Assembly: GCF_000024725.1 (NCBI RefSeq)
Contig: NC_013960.1
Coordinates: 2,900,001 to 2,964,000 of the forward strand
Direction of reading: 5' to 3'
DNA length: 64,000 nucleotides
Source of the DNA: Nitrosococcus halophilus Nc 4
Lineage (GTDB): Bacteria > Pseudomonadota > Gammaproteobacteria > Nitrosococcales > Nitrosococcaceae
Positions 52,063 to 62,300 of the stretch are shown in pieces (position 1 is the first letter of the stretch; each line of letters opens with the position of its first letter). The position numbers and the translations under genes are program-made. The notes under the pieces are model-generated. The model worked only from the letters and a program-made list of their open reading frames with translations. It was not told the DNA's origin and ran no database searches.

Positions 52063-52198
52063 TTTTTATATAATTAGGTTGGTAAGGGGGAGTTTCACTT
52101 CCAATGGGTTATTAGGGTAATCAAGGAAAAATGGTAAGGGGTTGGGGCCCCTGGAAGCTAGGAAATAAGTGCTGTACCATTGCAAACACAGAGAATGC

Positions 52199-52945
52199 CT
52201 AAACCATCAAGGTGTCCATGAGGTCAATCATAAATTCGGTGTTCTCTTGATCGACGGGTTCCCAGCCGCTGAAACCGAGGCTTTTCAAAACGCCTTGGCC
52301 TTTTTCATCTTCCATCATGTCCATTAACGCCTGTAATAGGATTTCTTGTTTCGCCGCTAGGGCAGGTCCGAGCATTAGTGAGTGATGAATGACATGAATC
52401 TGGCTGTTGACTAAAACCCGAAGCTGGTTTTTGACGACAGAAGACAAATTATCAAAAGCTTCTGCAAGGAAAATGCCCACATCACTTTCACCTCGTAATA
52501 AATCCTTTGCAACCATGATGTAATTATCTCGTATATTCAACTGAATATTGGCGGAATTCAGATCGGCCGGCTCAAGCATAATTAGTCCCATCATGTGGAC
52601 ATCCGGATCATTGGTAATCGCTACTTTTACCCCGGCTTCCAAATCTTCTACGGATTTTGTAGGATTGTTCGCATTAACGGCGATAGTGGCTTCGTCGGAC
52701 TCACCCTTGGGTTTAACTAAAGCCGTGAACCCTTTTTCTCTTACCAGCATAGAGGCATCGTAGGGATTAGCGTAAATCAAATCTACCTTTCCCGCCTCGA
52801 TGGCATCACGCTGAGTTTTAAAATCATTATACATTTCTAGGTGAACGGCTTCGCCGAGGGCTTTCTGTAGCCAAGTATTAAAAATATACCAGCCAGACAA
52901 ATGATCCGGAGTAAAATCTGGACTGACTGTAAAGTTATATGGCAT
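52199..52945 (-). CDS. PhnD-like substrate-binding domain protein, cytoplasmic
   Basis: 248 residues, the fold of phosphonate/phosphite-type periplasmic binding proteins (PF12974): FTVSPDFTPDHLSGWYIFNTWL, DLIYANPYDASMLVREKGF, SDVGIFLAEAFDNLSSV. There is no signal peptide and no transport gene near it, so it is unlikely to serve an ABC importer. ATG 52945 follows GGAGA. It is the last gene after a PAS and a roadblock gene in the same direction; a sensor role is inference. Confidence 0.78.
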   Translation of the reverse strand: MPYNFTVSPDFTPDHLSGWYIFNTWLQKALGEAVHLEMYNDFKTQRDAIEAGKVDLIYANPYDASMLVREKGFTALVKPKGESDEATIAVNANNPTKSVEDLEAGVKVAITNDPDVHMMGLIMLEPADLNSANIQLNIRDNYIMVAKDLLRGESDVGIFLAEAFDNLSSVVKNQLRVLVNSQIHVIHHSLMLGPALAAKQEILLQALMDMMEDEKGQGVLKSLGFSGWEPVDQENTEFMIDLMDTLMV

Positions 52946-52968
52946 TGATTTGTCTCCGCGATTTTAGA

Positions 52969-53445
52969 TTAAAACATGCTTGGGTATTGGGTGATGCATT
53001 CTTCAATTTTGTTACGGGAAGGTTTGCGGCGCACCGAGGTGTAGCCGATGACTTCACCATTGCGGACATTGGGGAGTACGGTTGCTTTTACCCAGTAATA
53101 ACCTCCATCTTTGCGAAGATTTTTGATAAATCCCTGCCATTTATTTCCTTTTTTCAAAGTCTCCCAGAGATCTTTATATATTACCGGTGGGATGTCGGGG
53201 TGTTTTAAAATGGAATGAGGAACACCGATTAATTCTTCTTTGGTATAGCCGGACATATCAACGAAAGATTTGTTGCAATGAGTAATGAGCCCTTCTGGAT
53301 CCGTTCTTGAGACAATAAGGCGGCCGTCTGGATAAGGCGCTTCTATATCCGTATAGAGAATACGGCGCGGCCCGATGCCATAGAGTTCCAGAGTCGTTTC
53401 CTTATAATCTCCCACAATATCCTCGGGCACCATATCCTTAATCAT
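52969..53445 (-). CDS. Single PAS-domain protein (Aer-like)
   Basis: 158 residues, a stand-alone PAS domain: SRTDPEGLITHCNKSFVDMSGYTKEELIGVPHSILKHPDIPPVIYKDLWETLKKGNKWQGFIKNLRKDGGYYWVKATVLP, which strongly resembles the Aer FAD-binding PAS. No output domain (no kinase, GGDEF or methyl-accepting part) is present. Spaced 23 bases from the PhnD-like gene. A redox or ligand signal passed to a partner protein is likely but unproven. Confidence 0.88.
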   Translation of the reverse strand: MIKDMVPEDIVGDYKETTLELYGIGPRRILYTDIEAPYPDGRLIVSRTDPEGLITHCNKSFVDMSGYTKEELIGVPHSILKHPDIPPVIYKDLWETLKKGNKWQGFIKNLRKDGGYYWVKATVLPNVRNGEVIGYTSVRRKPSRNKIEECITQYPSMF

Positions 53446-53536
53446 TTAGTTTCTCCCCCCGGATGAATTGAAAATACCACCAGAACCGGCAATAAATCTT
53501 CGGAAATGTGATCTTTTATGTTGCGATTACTTATTT

Positions 53537-53899
53537 TTATAACATCGAAGCGATGCTCTCGGCCGCTCTTTTGACATCAAGAAAGATTAATCCGAGTTTG
53601 GCATTGGGCTTTGCCATTACCGTAAGCACAGCTTCATTGCCTGCATAGGTCATTAATACATAGCCATGATCCCCTTTAATCAAAACCTGTTCTAAGGTTC
53701 CACGCTCCAGCTCTTTAGCGCTTCTGTCGCCTAGTGACAGCATGGCGGCACTCATTGCACCCACTCTGTCTTCATCAAGGGTGGCGGGCAAGACGGCGGC
53801 CATCATTAGGCCGTCTGTTGAGATTACCCCCGATGCCTCAATGTCGGCTGAAGTACCATTGAGGTCATGCAGGACAGCAGTCAGCATATCTGCGCGCAT
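53537..53899 (-). CDS. Roadblock/LC7-domain protein
   Basis: About 120 residues. ADMLTAVLHDLNGTSADIEASGVISTDGLMMAAVLPATLDEDRVGAMSAAMLSLGDRSAKEL is the typical Roadblock/LC7 start, with VLIKGDHGYVLMTYAG in the second half. In bacteria such proteins often work with small GTPases (MglB type); no GTPase is nearby. ATG 53899 has AGGA upstream and is preferred over TTG 53923. First gene of the roadblock-PAS-PhnD set. Confidence 0.88.
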   Translation of the reverse strand: MRADMLTAVLHDLNGTSADIEASGVISTDGLMMAAVLPATLDEDRVGAMSAAMLSLGDRSAKELERGTLEQVLIKGDHGYVLMTYAGNEAVLTVMAKPNAKLGLIFLDVKRAAESIASML

Positions 53900-54307
53900 T
53901 TCATAATTCCTATTGCTAGTCAATTAGAAGAAAAAAGATCTTTGAAAGCCTGCTAACACAGCTTTAGCCAGCTATGTTTCTTTTTTGCCTAACTTTACTT
54001 TTTAAGTATGTGCCAAAATAGGTATTGAATACCTAGATTAGGTTCACAAAATACTCAGCCTCTTCGTGCGCTGTTTGTCGGCCCAGAGGAGCGGTTGAAC
54101 TGCGCGAGCGATTCTTCTCAAAATTTTTGCAGGGATATTTGACTATTGGGAAGTGATTTTTGCTTCGAAATTGGATCGCGAAGATCTTGAAGGTGAAGAA
54201 GGATTACAGGATTAGGGTTGGGAGGTAAGGAGAGAGATCTCTTTGGGCTGGAGACCCAGGATTGAGTGTGGGTCAGCTTGGAATATTGCAGGAAGGGGGG
54301 CTTTATT

Positions 54308-54341
54308 TTACTCCCGCTTCAGTAAACTGAAGCGGGAGTAA
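54308..54341. repeat. Perfect 16-base palindrome in a gene-free stretch
   Basis: TTACTCCCGCTTCAGT then AA then ACTGAAGCGGGAGTAA. The region 53924-54667 has no gene. The stem lacks a following T-run on either strand, so it is more likely a transposase recognition hairpin or REP-like remnant than a terminator. Confidence 0.6.
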
Positions 54342-54667
54342 GTCCGTATCAGATCTCCCCTAGCAAGGGAAGGGTTCTAGTCAGTTGGAGTTTCATCGTG
54401 ACTGATTTCAATTTTGTCCGTTCAAAATTTCCATCAGTCCGACAAATTCGCGTTTCTTAGCAGTCCTCGGCGAAGAGTTAACCTTGGCCTCGGGGTTTTT
54501 ACCGCTCCACGCGCTTTCACTTCGGGTCCTCCCGACCCTAGGCTCCGTGAGCAAGGAAATCATAGCGCCAATTTGACGCTGAAACAACATTTAACCGGCC
54601 CTCGCGTGTGGGGCGCCGTTTCACTTCGCGACCTCGCTAGGGGGTCGTTCACCATCCATGGAGGACT
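54342..54667. other. Gene-free stretch, possible decayed transposon end
   Basis: Contains two similar blocks, TTTCACTTCGGGTCCTC (about 54519) and TTTCACTTCGCGACCTC (about 54618), and a 60-codon minus-strand frame (54408-54590) rich in Arg/Ser with no recognised family. I do not call it a gene. Confidence 0.35.
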
Positions 54668-56245
54668 TCAATGATGGTTTGGCTGTGGTGCAGTCTCATA
54701 AGGGGCCTGCTGTGCCAAAACCTCCTCGGCGGCGTCACTTGCCACCGGGGTAGTTTCCAGACGTGCGACCCAGCTTTGCAAGGATTTATTGGTGGTGTCG
54801 AGCACCCCTTGTGGAAAGAGGCCCAGGAGCAACGCCAAGGAGACCATGGCACCAGCTATCCAGCGTTCCCGCGGACGCAAATCTACGGTTTCTTTTACTG
54901 TGGGCTGGGTCAGGGGACCAAGGAATGCCTTCTGATAAAAAGCTAAAAAGTAAGCTGCCCCTAAAATAACACCTACTAACGCGGCTAGGCCCATGCCGGT
55001 ATGAGATTGAAATGCGCCGATCACAATCAGGTGTTCGGCAGCAAAGCCGTTGGTCCCAGGTACGCCAATGCTGGCTAGGCCGAGGATGAAAAACAATGAT
55101 GCCAAAATAGGCATGGGACGCGCTGCGCCGCCAAGGGCGGTCAACTCGGTCGAGCCCAGCCTATGCTGGATAAAGCCGGCAATAAGGAAAATCCCGCCGG
55201 CGATAATGCCGAAATTGAAGAGTTGAAACACCGCACCCTGGATCCCTTGGATATTGAAAGCGGCAACGCCAATCAACACAAATCCCACGTGGCTGATACT
55301 GGAGAAGGCCAGCATACGGCGCAGATTAGTTTGTCTCAATGCTACCAATGCCCCATAGATAGCTCCAGCCGCACCCAGTAGCACCATCAGGACAAAATAC
55401 TGGCTGGCAGCCTGGGGAGCCAAAGGTATGGCAAAGCGAATGATGCCAAATAGGCCTAGTTTTAACCCCAGCAGTAAGGCGGTAACACCCGCCGGGCCTT
55501 CCATGGCTGCTGTAGGTAGCCAGACATGGAAGGGAAACAAGGGGGCCTTGACGGCAAATCCAAAAAATAACAATAGGAAAATTAACGACTGGGTTTCTAG
55601 GGGGATCGGGGTTTCCAACAGACGCATATAGTTGAAGGAAAGCCCTGCCGGTGTAGCCACTCCTGTTTCATTGGCATGGTTGAGTCCCAGTAGGATAAAG
55701 CCAAATAGTAAGGCGACTCCGCTAGCTAGCATAAAGAGAGTGTATTTCGTTGCAGCGTAGCGGCGCTGGGCGCCAATTCCCCACAAGCTGATGAGAAAGA
55801 ACAGTGGAGGCAAGGTAAGTTCCCAAAAGAGGAAAAACAACCCCAAGTCCAGAGCACAATAAACACCGATAGTGATGCCCTCTAGCGCCAGCAGGAGCGC
55901 AAAATATAGCCGGGGCAGAGTCTGGACGCTACGCCAAGAAGCTAATACCACAGCGACGGTAAGCAATGCGGTCAGCGGTACAAACAGCACGGATAGGCCA
56001 TCGACGCCTAGGAGGTATTCTATATTCAGCGTTGGTATCCAGCGATGCTGTTCCACGAACTGCATTCCATCCTGGTAAGGGTCGAAGAGCATCAGCAGAA
56101 GGACAGAGAGCAACAACTCGATGACCGCCACGCCTAGCGTCACGGATAAAATCCGGCGTTCATCGCGAATGCGAAATAGGGCCATCCCCGCTATTAGGGG
56201 GAGGAAGATCAAAAGACTGAGAAGGGGAAAATCAGACGTTTCCAC
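54668..56245 (-). CDS. NuoM-like proton-translocating subunit (terminal gene of DAB cluster)
   Basis: About 525 residues with 14 predicted helices, of the NuoL/M/N-MrpA/D antiporter family. Blocks: YLLGVDGLSVLFVPLTALLT, LGLFFLFWELTLPPLFFLISLWG with the key glutamate, GFAVKAPLFPFHVWLPTAAMEGP with the key lysine, LRRMLAFSSISHVGFVLIG. The C-terminus has an unusual soluble tail ending in EEVLAQQAPYETAPQPNHH. GTG 56245 fits AGGA better than TTG 56254. It is the last gene of the operon. Confidence 0.9.
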   Translation of the reverse strand: METSDFPLLSLLIFLPLIAGMALFRIRDERRILSVTLGVAVIELLLSVLLLMLFDPYQDGMQFVEQHRWIPTLNIEYLLGVDGLSVLFVPLTALLTVAVVLASWRSVQTLPRLYFALLLALEGITIGVYCALDLGLFFLFWELTLPPLFFLISLWGIGAQRRYAATKYTLFMLASGVALLFGFILLGLNHANETGVATPAGLSFNYMRLLETPIPLETQSLIFLLLFFGFAVKAPLFPFHVWLPTAAMEGPAGVTALLLGLKLGLFGIIRFAIPLAPQAASQYFVLMVLLGAAGAIYGALVALRQTNLRRMLAFSSISHVGFVLIGVAAFNIQGIQGAVFQLFNFGIIAGGIFLIAGFIQHRLGSTELTALGGAARPMPILASLFFILGLASIGVPGTNGFAAEHLIVIGAFQSHTGMGLAALVGVILGAAYFLAFYQKAFLGPLTQPTVKETVDLRPRERWIAGAMVSLALLLGLFPQGVLDTTNKSLQSWVARLETTPVASDAAEEVLAQQAPYETAPQPNHH

Positions 56246-56263
56246 GGTAGACAATCCTAAAAG

Positions 56264-57805
56264 TTAATGCAAGGCTAGGGAAGTTTCAAAACGCTGCGAT
56301 AGCGTATCCAGGGAGGTGTAGACCATTTGGATCCAGGGCTCTGTGTTGAAGCCAATGCCCACAAGAACGCCGCAAATAGCGCCCGCCAATAAGACTTCAG
56401 GGACATCTAGCTTGATTTTCTTAGGATGAAGAGACCTCTCCCGGCGTTGGGCAAGGAAGGCACGCTGAAAAGCCCAAAGCAGAAAGGCGGCGGATGCGAC
56501 ACTGCCTAAACCGACAGCAACGGCGATACTCCAGTGATAGGTTTTAACCGCCCCTTCCAGTATTAGATGGGCAGCATCAAACCCCGGCGTGCCAGGCATG
56601 GCCATGGTACTAAGGGCTGCGATCAAGAAAGTAAAACCCAACAGGGGAGTGGCGTCGAATAGACCCCCCAAGCGGGGCAAGAAGGTGGTTCGGGTACTGC
56701 GGTAGAATATCCCCATCACAAAAAACAGCCCACTGGCGGCAACGCCAAAAGTAATCGACAGTATCAGGCTGCCCTCCATGGCGACTCTATTGAGGCAGAA
56801 TATGCCAATGACGAGCATACCGGTGTGGCATACCGCAGCGAAGGCTAAGAGGCGGCGCAGATTAATTTGCAGCAACGCCATCAATGCGCCGTAGAGGATG
56901 CTGATGGCAGCTAACGCCACGACAAAACCCTTCCATTCTTCAGTGGCAGCGGGCATGAGGGGGAGTACGAAACGCAGCAAGGCATAGACGCCTACTTTGA
57001 GTCCCACCAGGAAAATGCACAGGGTGCTCAAGGGACCGTGTTGGGCGACAACAGGGAGCCAAGCGTGAAAGGGGAATAAGGCCAAACGGGGGGCAATACC
57101 GAATAAAAACAGCACAAAAATGGGGACTTGCGCCGCCTTGGCAATGGGTGAGGCGAGCAAATCGGTGAGGGCGAACGACCAACTTCCCGTCATTTCGGCA
57201 TAACGCCAACCGAGGATCAAAATAGCAGCCAACACCAGTGCTAATCCTCCACCCATGTCCTGGAGATAGCGGGAAAGGGCCCAATTTTTTTCTCGACCTC
57301 GGCTGGTCCCCCAGCGGTGTAAAATAAAAGCTGCTGGGATCAGCTCCAGTGCTAAGAGCAGCCAGAACTCCAGCAGGTTGATACTCATAAAGATCCCCAT
57401 CATCACGGCTTGAAAGCCAAAGACGCTGGCGACGTAAATGCCTATAGGCCGCTCATCGACGATTTCGGTGGAAACGGTTTTGCAATAAAGGATGAGCAGC
57501 AGAGTCAGCAAGGCAGTAAGGGCAACGAACAAAATACTGATACCATCCACGCCCAGGTGATAGGACAGGAAGGGCGGCAGCAATGGAACGCGCTCGACGA
57601 ATTGGAGGCTGGCGGTATCAGATATAAAATGCGTGAGCAGATAAATTGCCAGCCCAAATTCCAAGGTGGCGGCAATGGTGCCCCAGAGGACGGCTCGATT
57701 GGATTTGATGATCCAGGCGACCGCCATAGCGACGAGTGGCAGCACGATCATCGTGCTCAGGATCGGAAAGCTTACTTGCTCGGACCAACTTATTTCGGCA
57801 ATCAT
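56264..57805 (-). CDS. NuoM-like proton-translocating subunit (second)
   Basis: About 513 residues. FLSYHLGVDGISILFVALTALLTL, INLLEFWLLLALELIPAAFILHRWG (glutamate in helix 5), APRLALFPFHAWLPVVAQHGP (where most family members have VKAP; the lysine seems replaced by R/L) and LLQINLRRLLAFAAVCHTGMLVIG. ATG 57805 with GAGG is preferred to 57844, which overlaps the NuoL-like end. The altered key lysine suggests a structural or modified role. Gap of 9 bases to the last gene's alternate TTG start. Confidence 0.88.
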   Translation of the reverse strand: MIAEISWSEQVSFPILSTMIVLPLVAMAVAWIIKSNRAVLWGTIAATLEFGLAIYLLTHFISDTASLQFVERVPLLPPFLSYHLGVDGISILFVALTALLTLLLILYCKTVSTEIVDERPIGIYVASVFGFQAVMMGIFMSINLLEFWLLLALELIPAAFILHRWGTSRGREKNWALSRYLQDMGGGLALVLAAILILGWRYAEMTGSWSFALTDLLASPIAKAAQVPIFVLFLFGIAPRLALFPFHAWLPVVAQHGPLSTLCIFLVGLKVGVYALLRFVLPLMPAATEEWKGFVVALAAISILYGALMALLQINLRRLLAFAAVCHTGMLVIGIFCLNRVAMEGSLILSITFGVAASGLFFVMGIFYRSTRTTFLPRLGGLFDATPLLGFTFLIAALSTMAMPGTPGFDAAHLILEGAVKTYHWSIAVAVGLGSVASAAFLLWAFQRAFLAQRRERSLHPKKIKLDVPEVLLAGAICGVLVGIGFNTEPWIQMVYTSLDTLSQRFETSLALH

Positions 57806-57815
57806 TTCAAAACCT

Positions 57816-59351
57816 CTATTGTATTGCTGCCAGTAGCGCCGCAATGATCAGAGCGACCAGGAATCTTGGTTCGTTCAACAGCGCTTCAAACCGGTTGAGA
57901 AAAATACTCAGCCGGCGGCGGCTGGTACGTACTTTCTCTTGACCCCCCGCCCGCAGAATCAAGCGGTCTTCGAACCAGTGCAGGAGGTTGGCTAGAGCGT
58001 AGACCACACGCCCTCCTAGACCACTCACTCGAATGACCTCCGGATCCGCTTGATTGGCTTCCCGTATAGTGGGTGCGGTACGCGTTTTGGTGACGGGTAA
58101 GCCGGCAACCGAGTCGAGAATATGGCTATCGAAGTAATGGAGATCGCTACCGAGCCGTTGGATCGGTCTGACGGTCATCGAGTCACCTAGATTTTCCAGC
58201 CAAAGGCGTTGCAATGAAGCCAGGTAAAGCCAGCGTTGCTTGGTGATGAATTTGGGCACGGAACGTATGGGTTGGCTACTGCCCTGGTGCATAATAGAAG
58301 GGACAGTCAGGAACTGATACCCTCGGAATACGGCATGGGCGCACAGATGCCACAGGGCCAGATCCCAGAAACCTAGGCCAGCTTCAAGGAACATCAAGCC
58401 CACTTGGGCAGTGGTAGAAAAAATCAGCGCGCTTTTTGCATCTGTTTGGGTTAGACCACAAATGAAACCGTAAACCGCAGTCACAAGCCCCACGGCAGCC
58501 AGCAGTCCCATGACTAGCGGGGCATGTTCGAACACCGGCTCCAGCCTGAGGATAAGATAGATACCTGCATGAATCATTACTGCCCCATAAAAGATGGCGC
58601 TGGAGGGGGTTGGCCCTTCTACCGCCCGCGCTAGCCATGGTGCTAGGGGCACTTGAGCCGATTTGGCAATGGCGGCTAGCAGGAAACAGGTGGCCAGTAC
58701 CCGGGCTTGCCAATGGGGCAGTTCGGTAACATTGCTGGCGATCTCCGTCCATTCGATGCTGCCGATCCAGAAAAAAGCAAAAAAGATACCTAACACGAAA
58801 CCGGCATCGCCAATGCGGTTGGTGACGAAGGCCCGAGTCGCATTGTTGGCTGCTATAGGCCGATCATAGGCGTAAGCGATCAGCAAATAGGAGGTGACCC
58901 CTGCCAGCTCCCAACCCACAAAGGTGAGCACGCTGCTGCCGGCGGTTGCCAGCAATAGCATGGCGCCCACAAATAGAGAAAGTACCAGAAAAAAACGGTG
59001 GTAGCCCACCTCCCGGTGCATGTAATTGACGGAAAAACGGACCACCATCAGCGAAAGGACAATGGTAGTGGCGGCCATCGCCAGGCTGAGGTTGTCGAAA
59101 ATGAAGCTGATGTTAATGCGATAGCTGCCGCTTTCAAACCAGGTGCCCAGAACGACATGTTCTGCAAGGGTGCCTTGCAGTTTCATGACGATGGCTATCC
59201 CCACCGCTATCAAGGAAATGACTGCTGCATACAAGGTGATGCGTCCAGTAAGGCGTTCACTGGCTTCGCCGGCAATACGGCCTGAGAGAATCCCTATCCC
59301 AAGAAAAAGGGCGGCCAAGAAAGGAGGCAGAACGATAAGTTCAGACAGCAT
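57816..59351 (-). CDS. dabB: DabB: NuoL-like partner of DabA
   Basis: About 511 residues, 12-14 helices. FDNLSLAMAATTIVLSLMVVRFSVNYMHREVGYHRFF, FVGWELAGVTSYLLIAYAYDRP with the glutamate, and IAKSAQVPLAPWLARAVEGPTPSSAIFYGAVMIHAGIYLILRL with the lysine are typical of the NuoL-type subunit that stands next to DabA. ATG 59351 follows GGAG and overlaps the dabA stop (59341) by 11 bases, showing coupling. It is thought to use the proton gradient to drive DabA. Confidence 0.88.
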   Translation of the reverse strand: MLSELIVLPPFLAALFLGIGILSGRIAGEASERLTGRITLYAAVISLIAVGIAIVMKLQGTLAEHVVLGTWFESGSYRINISFIFDNLSLAMAATTIVLSLMVVRFSVNYMHREVGYHRFFLVLSLFVGAMLLLATAGSSVLTFVGWELAGVTSYLLIAYAYDRPIAANNATRAFVTNRIGDAGFVLGIFFAFFWIGSIEWTEIASNVTELPHWQARVLATCFLLAAIAKSAQVPLAPWLARAVEGPTPSSAIFYGAVMIHAGIYLILRLEPVFEHAPLVMGLLAAVGLVTAVYGFICGLTQTDAKSALIFSTTAQVGLMFLEAGLGFWDLALWHLCAHAVFRGYQFLTVPSIMHQGSSQPIRSVPKFITKQRWLYLASLQRLWLENLGDSMTVRPIQRLGSDLHYFDSHILDSVAGLPVTKTRTAPTIREANQADPEVIRVSGLGGRVVYALANLLHWFEDRLILRAGGQEKVRTSRRRLSIFLNRFEALLNEPRFLVALIIAALLAAIQ

Positions 59352-62300
59352 GGTAGGTCTCCATTGTCTGTTTGGGCTCAATCAAGGCGGGTGTTAGAGG
59401 ATCGGAATGGCCGTCGTACCATTCGGTGGAACGTTCCACCACGGGCAAGGGGCCTCGTGTACTGGTCCAAGGCACGAATCCTTGCTTAGGATCAAAAATT
59501 GTCATTTCGCCGGTTTCCGGATGCATAGAGACTAGCACCAGCCAACCGCCGCCTACCAGTTCCTGTATCATTGTTTGGCGCTTATAGATTTCTGTTAGCA
59601 TTTCCGGTGTTGATTCCACTACGGTGAGCAGGCGCATGGCTTCATGGATTTCAATCATCTGACGCGGCAGTCCCGTACGCAGATCGCTGCTCGCCCCCTC
59701 CATGACGGCAAAGTGACCGGTCACGTTATGGGGTACTTTGGAACCGCAGCCGAAACGCTCGTTGTCCACGGTTGAGAAGTAATACTCCAGATTGATGCCG
59801 ACGCCTACCACACCTTGAGTCATGAGCGTATTTTCAAGGATCTTGCCATCCGGGTCCTGGGTCGGATCATAGGAAACCAAAAAGACGCGGCGGTCAAAGA
59901 ATGCCCCCCGGGTTACGTAACGACGTCCTATATGGGCCCAGCAGACGGTGGCATGGCCCAACTCCGGCCGGACCTGGCTGAAGTCGGTGGAGCGTTCCAC
60001 GATATGCTTCATCGCTTTTTGCAAACTGGGCCTACGGGGCGCCGAGGCAAGGCGCCGGCAGCGCTCGTGGGCCGAAAACAGCAAAGCATGGTCGATTTCA
60101 GCTTTCAGTTTCTCGTAGGCCGGTTTAAAGTCCGCGGGAAGAAGGCCCAGATCGTACCAAAAGAATTCCTCGGAGCAGGTGTTATGTTCCGTGCCTATAA
60201 ACCAGGTGTCATCGGGAATTTTAATTCCTTGCTCGGCCAGCAGGGCGCGTATTTCAGGGCGATTAGCCATGGCTGCAAAGACGCGCGCGTTGGGGCCACC
60301 ATGGCGTCCGCTACAAGCACCGCAGTCATAGGCGGCCATATGGGGATTGTTTTGGCTGATGGATCCATGCCCAGCTAGCAACACCAAAGGCGCGAAGCCA
60401 TAGGTTAAGCCACTAGCGCGCAGCACGGCTGCCACCTGAGCGGCTTGTTCAGCATCGGTGAAACCTAAACGCGGATGCTCGGCGGTACCCGCAGGGCTAT
60501 CGCTGGGCGCAGTGAATTTCAGTTCGGCACCGACTGGGGGAAGGAGCGCAGCAGTAGCTTTGCGGGTCAAAGTCGCTTGTTGATAGGGAAAGAATACCTT
60601 CCCTGCCAGAACGGCTAGGAAACCAGGGGAGAGGAGATCAATCAGAAGTTTTGAACTCAACAGATTACGACGGGTTTCCTGATAGAGCAGGCGGTTTAGG
60701 GCATTTCTGAGGTTCTGGAGTCGCTTTCGAAGGCCGTACTTTTTCTCTGCACCCGGTTGGGGTTCCTCGCGAACTTCGTGGGGGGGCGTCACCCAATCAA
60801 TGGAAATGGGCCTTTCAGCATGCGGATTTTCATTAAGTTCACGGGCGGATTTGAAGACTACCGGGCAAAGGGGCGTAAGTTTAGTATCATCTAATCCCCG
60901 CCAGTTGATTTTGACGCCAAAAAAGCCTGCTGCCGCTAGGGTTTCAATGTTGGGATTGATTTCTTCCAAGTGCCGCCGAATGCTTTCCTCCCGGTCATCG
61001 ATGCAGAAGATCATCTGCGCTTCTGGGCGGGTATCTCGGCGGGCCCAACGGCCGCGGCCAAAATTCTGGGCCAAGGCGGTGAGAATGTTTTCCTGGAAAT
61101 GGTGTTCGTAAGCACAGAGCCAGATATACCCCCGTTCGGAAGAGGTCAGTTCATCCAAAGCAGCAAATAAACGTTCAGCGCCATCGAGGGACAGTTGGTC
61201 CACCTGGCTCCCGCTCAGGCCTAGGTGCTGGGCTAGGCGGAACAAGCGCCAAGCGCTGCGGTAGACGGTGTGGCGTTCCGGCCTTTCAGCCAGGGGGCTA
61301 TGCTTCCAAGCCTGGATCATGCTGGCCACTATGCGCCAGTTTTGGTGATATTCCGGGGGCGCCATTATGAGTTCTTGTACCCGGGTAGCTAGGTACTCCG
61401 GTAGATGATTTGAAAATAGTGCCTGCCGCCCCGAGAACTCTGCCAGGTTGTGCTCAAAATAGACTTTGAGTTCGTCCAGGTTGCCAGCCACTCCCCAGTT
61501 TTTTTGGCAAGTATGCTCAATCCAAATGACGTCCAAGAATAGGCGGACGGCTAGATAATCCATGAGCGAGGTGGGCGCTTGCTGGTTGGCCTTATACTCA
61601 GGCCGTTGGTGCCGCCAGTTAATAAGACCGGACCAGCCCGGAAGCTCCAGTGCAATTCTTTTCAGGTAACCGTCCCAGCGGGACTCTGGGATTCGTAGCC
61701 GCTCCAAGCAAGCGATGACCGCATCCACCGAATGCTCCGGCAATTCTGCATGGAACTGGCGCCACCAATCCGGCAATTCGGCAAGGTCTAGCGCGAAATC
61801 GGTAGAGGCACATTTCCGCCACGCCGCATAGAGTCCCTGGTCCCGATCCGGCAAACTCCAGGCGGCGAGTCCTTCATCAAGGTGGGAAGCGCAGAAACGG
61901 ATCAGAATAGGACGGACCTGATTCAATAGATCCTCACCGGTCAGGGTTAGCAATAGGCCGCGTAGTGATAATCCCTTACCCACATCGTCAAGCCGCTGTT
62001 TGAGTTCTTCCCGCGCTTCGGCGAGCATGCGGCTTTGGGTAACCGGATTAGTACCATCCGCTTGGTAGGCGGGGAATTCTTCGAGTTCTTCCGGGTGGAG
62101 GTGGGGATTCTTGAGGTGAAAAGTCGCCAAGCAAGCATTCCACAGATCCTGGAGGACTTCGCTTTCTGTGCAGCGGCCCTGCATGGTTTCCCGAGCCCCC
62201 TCAAGTAGAGCACTGCGTGCGGCTTCCGGGATGTCGTCCTGAAAGCGTTCCAGGGCATTGAATTCTTCCACCTGCCAACGGAAATGGTTGGGGGGAATGG

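Noticed and set aside
54408-54590. 60-codon minus-strand frame that could be the tail of a transposon protein
   Set aside because: I cannot match it to a known protein end, so it stays unassigned.
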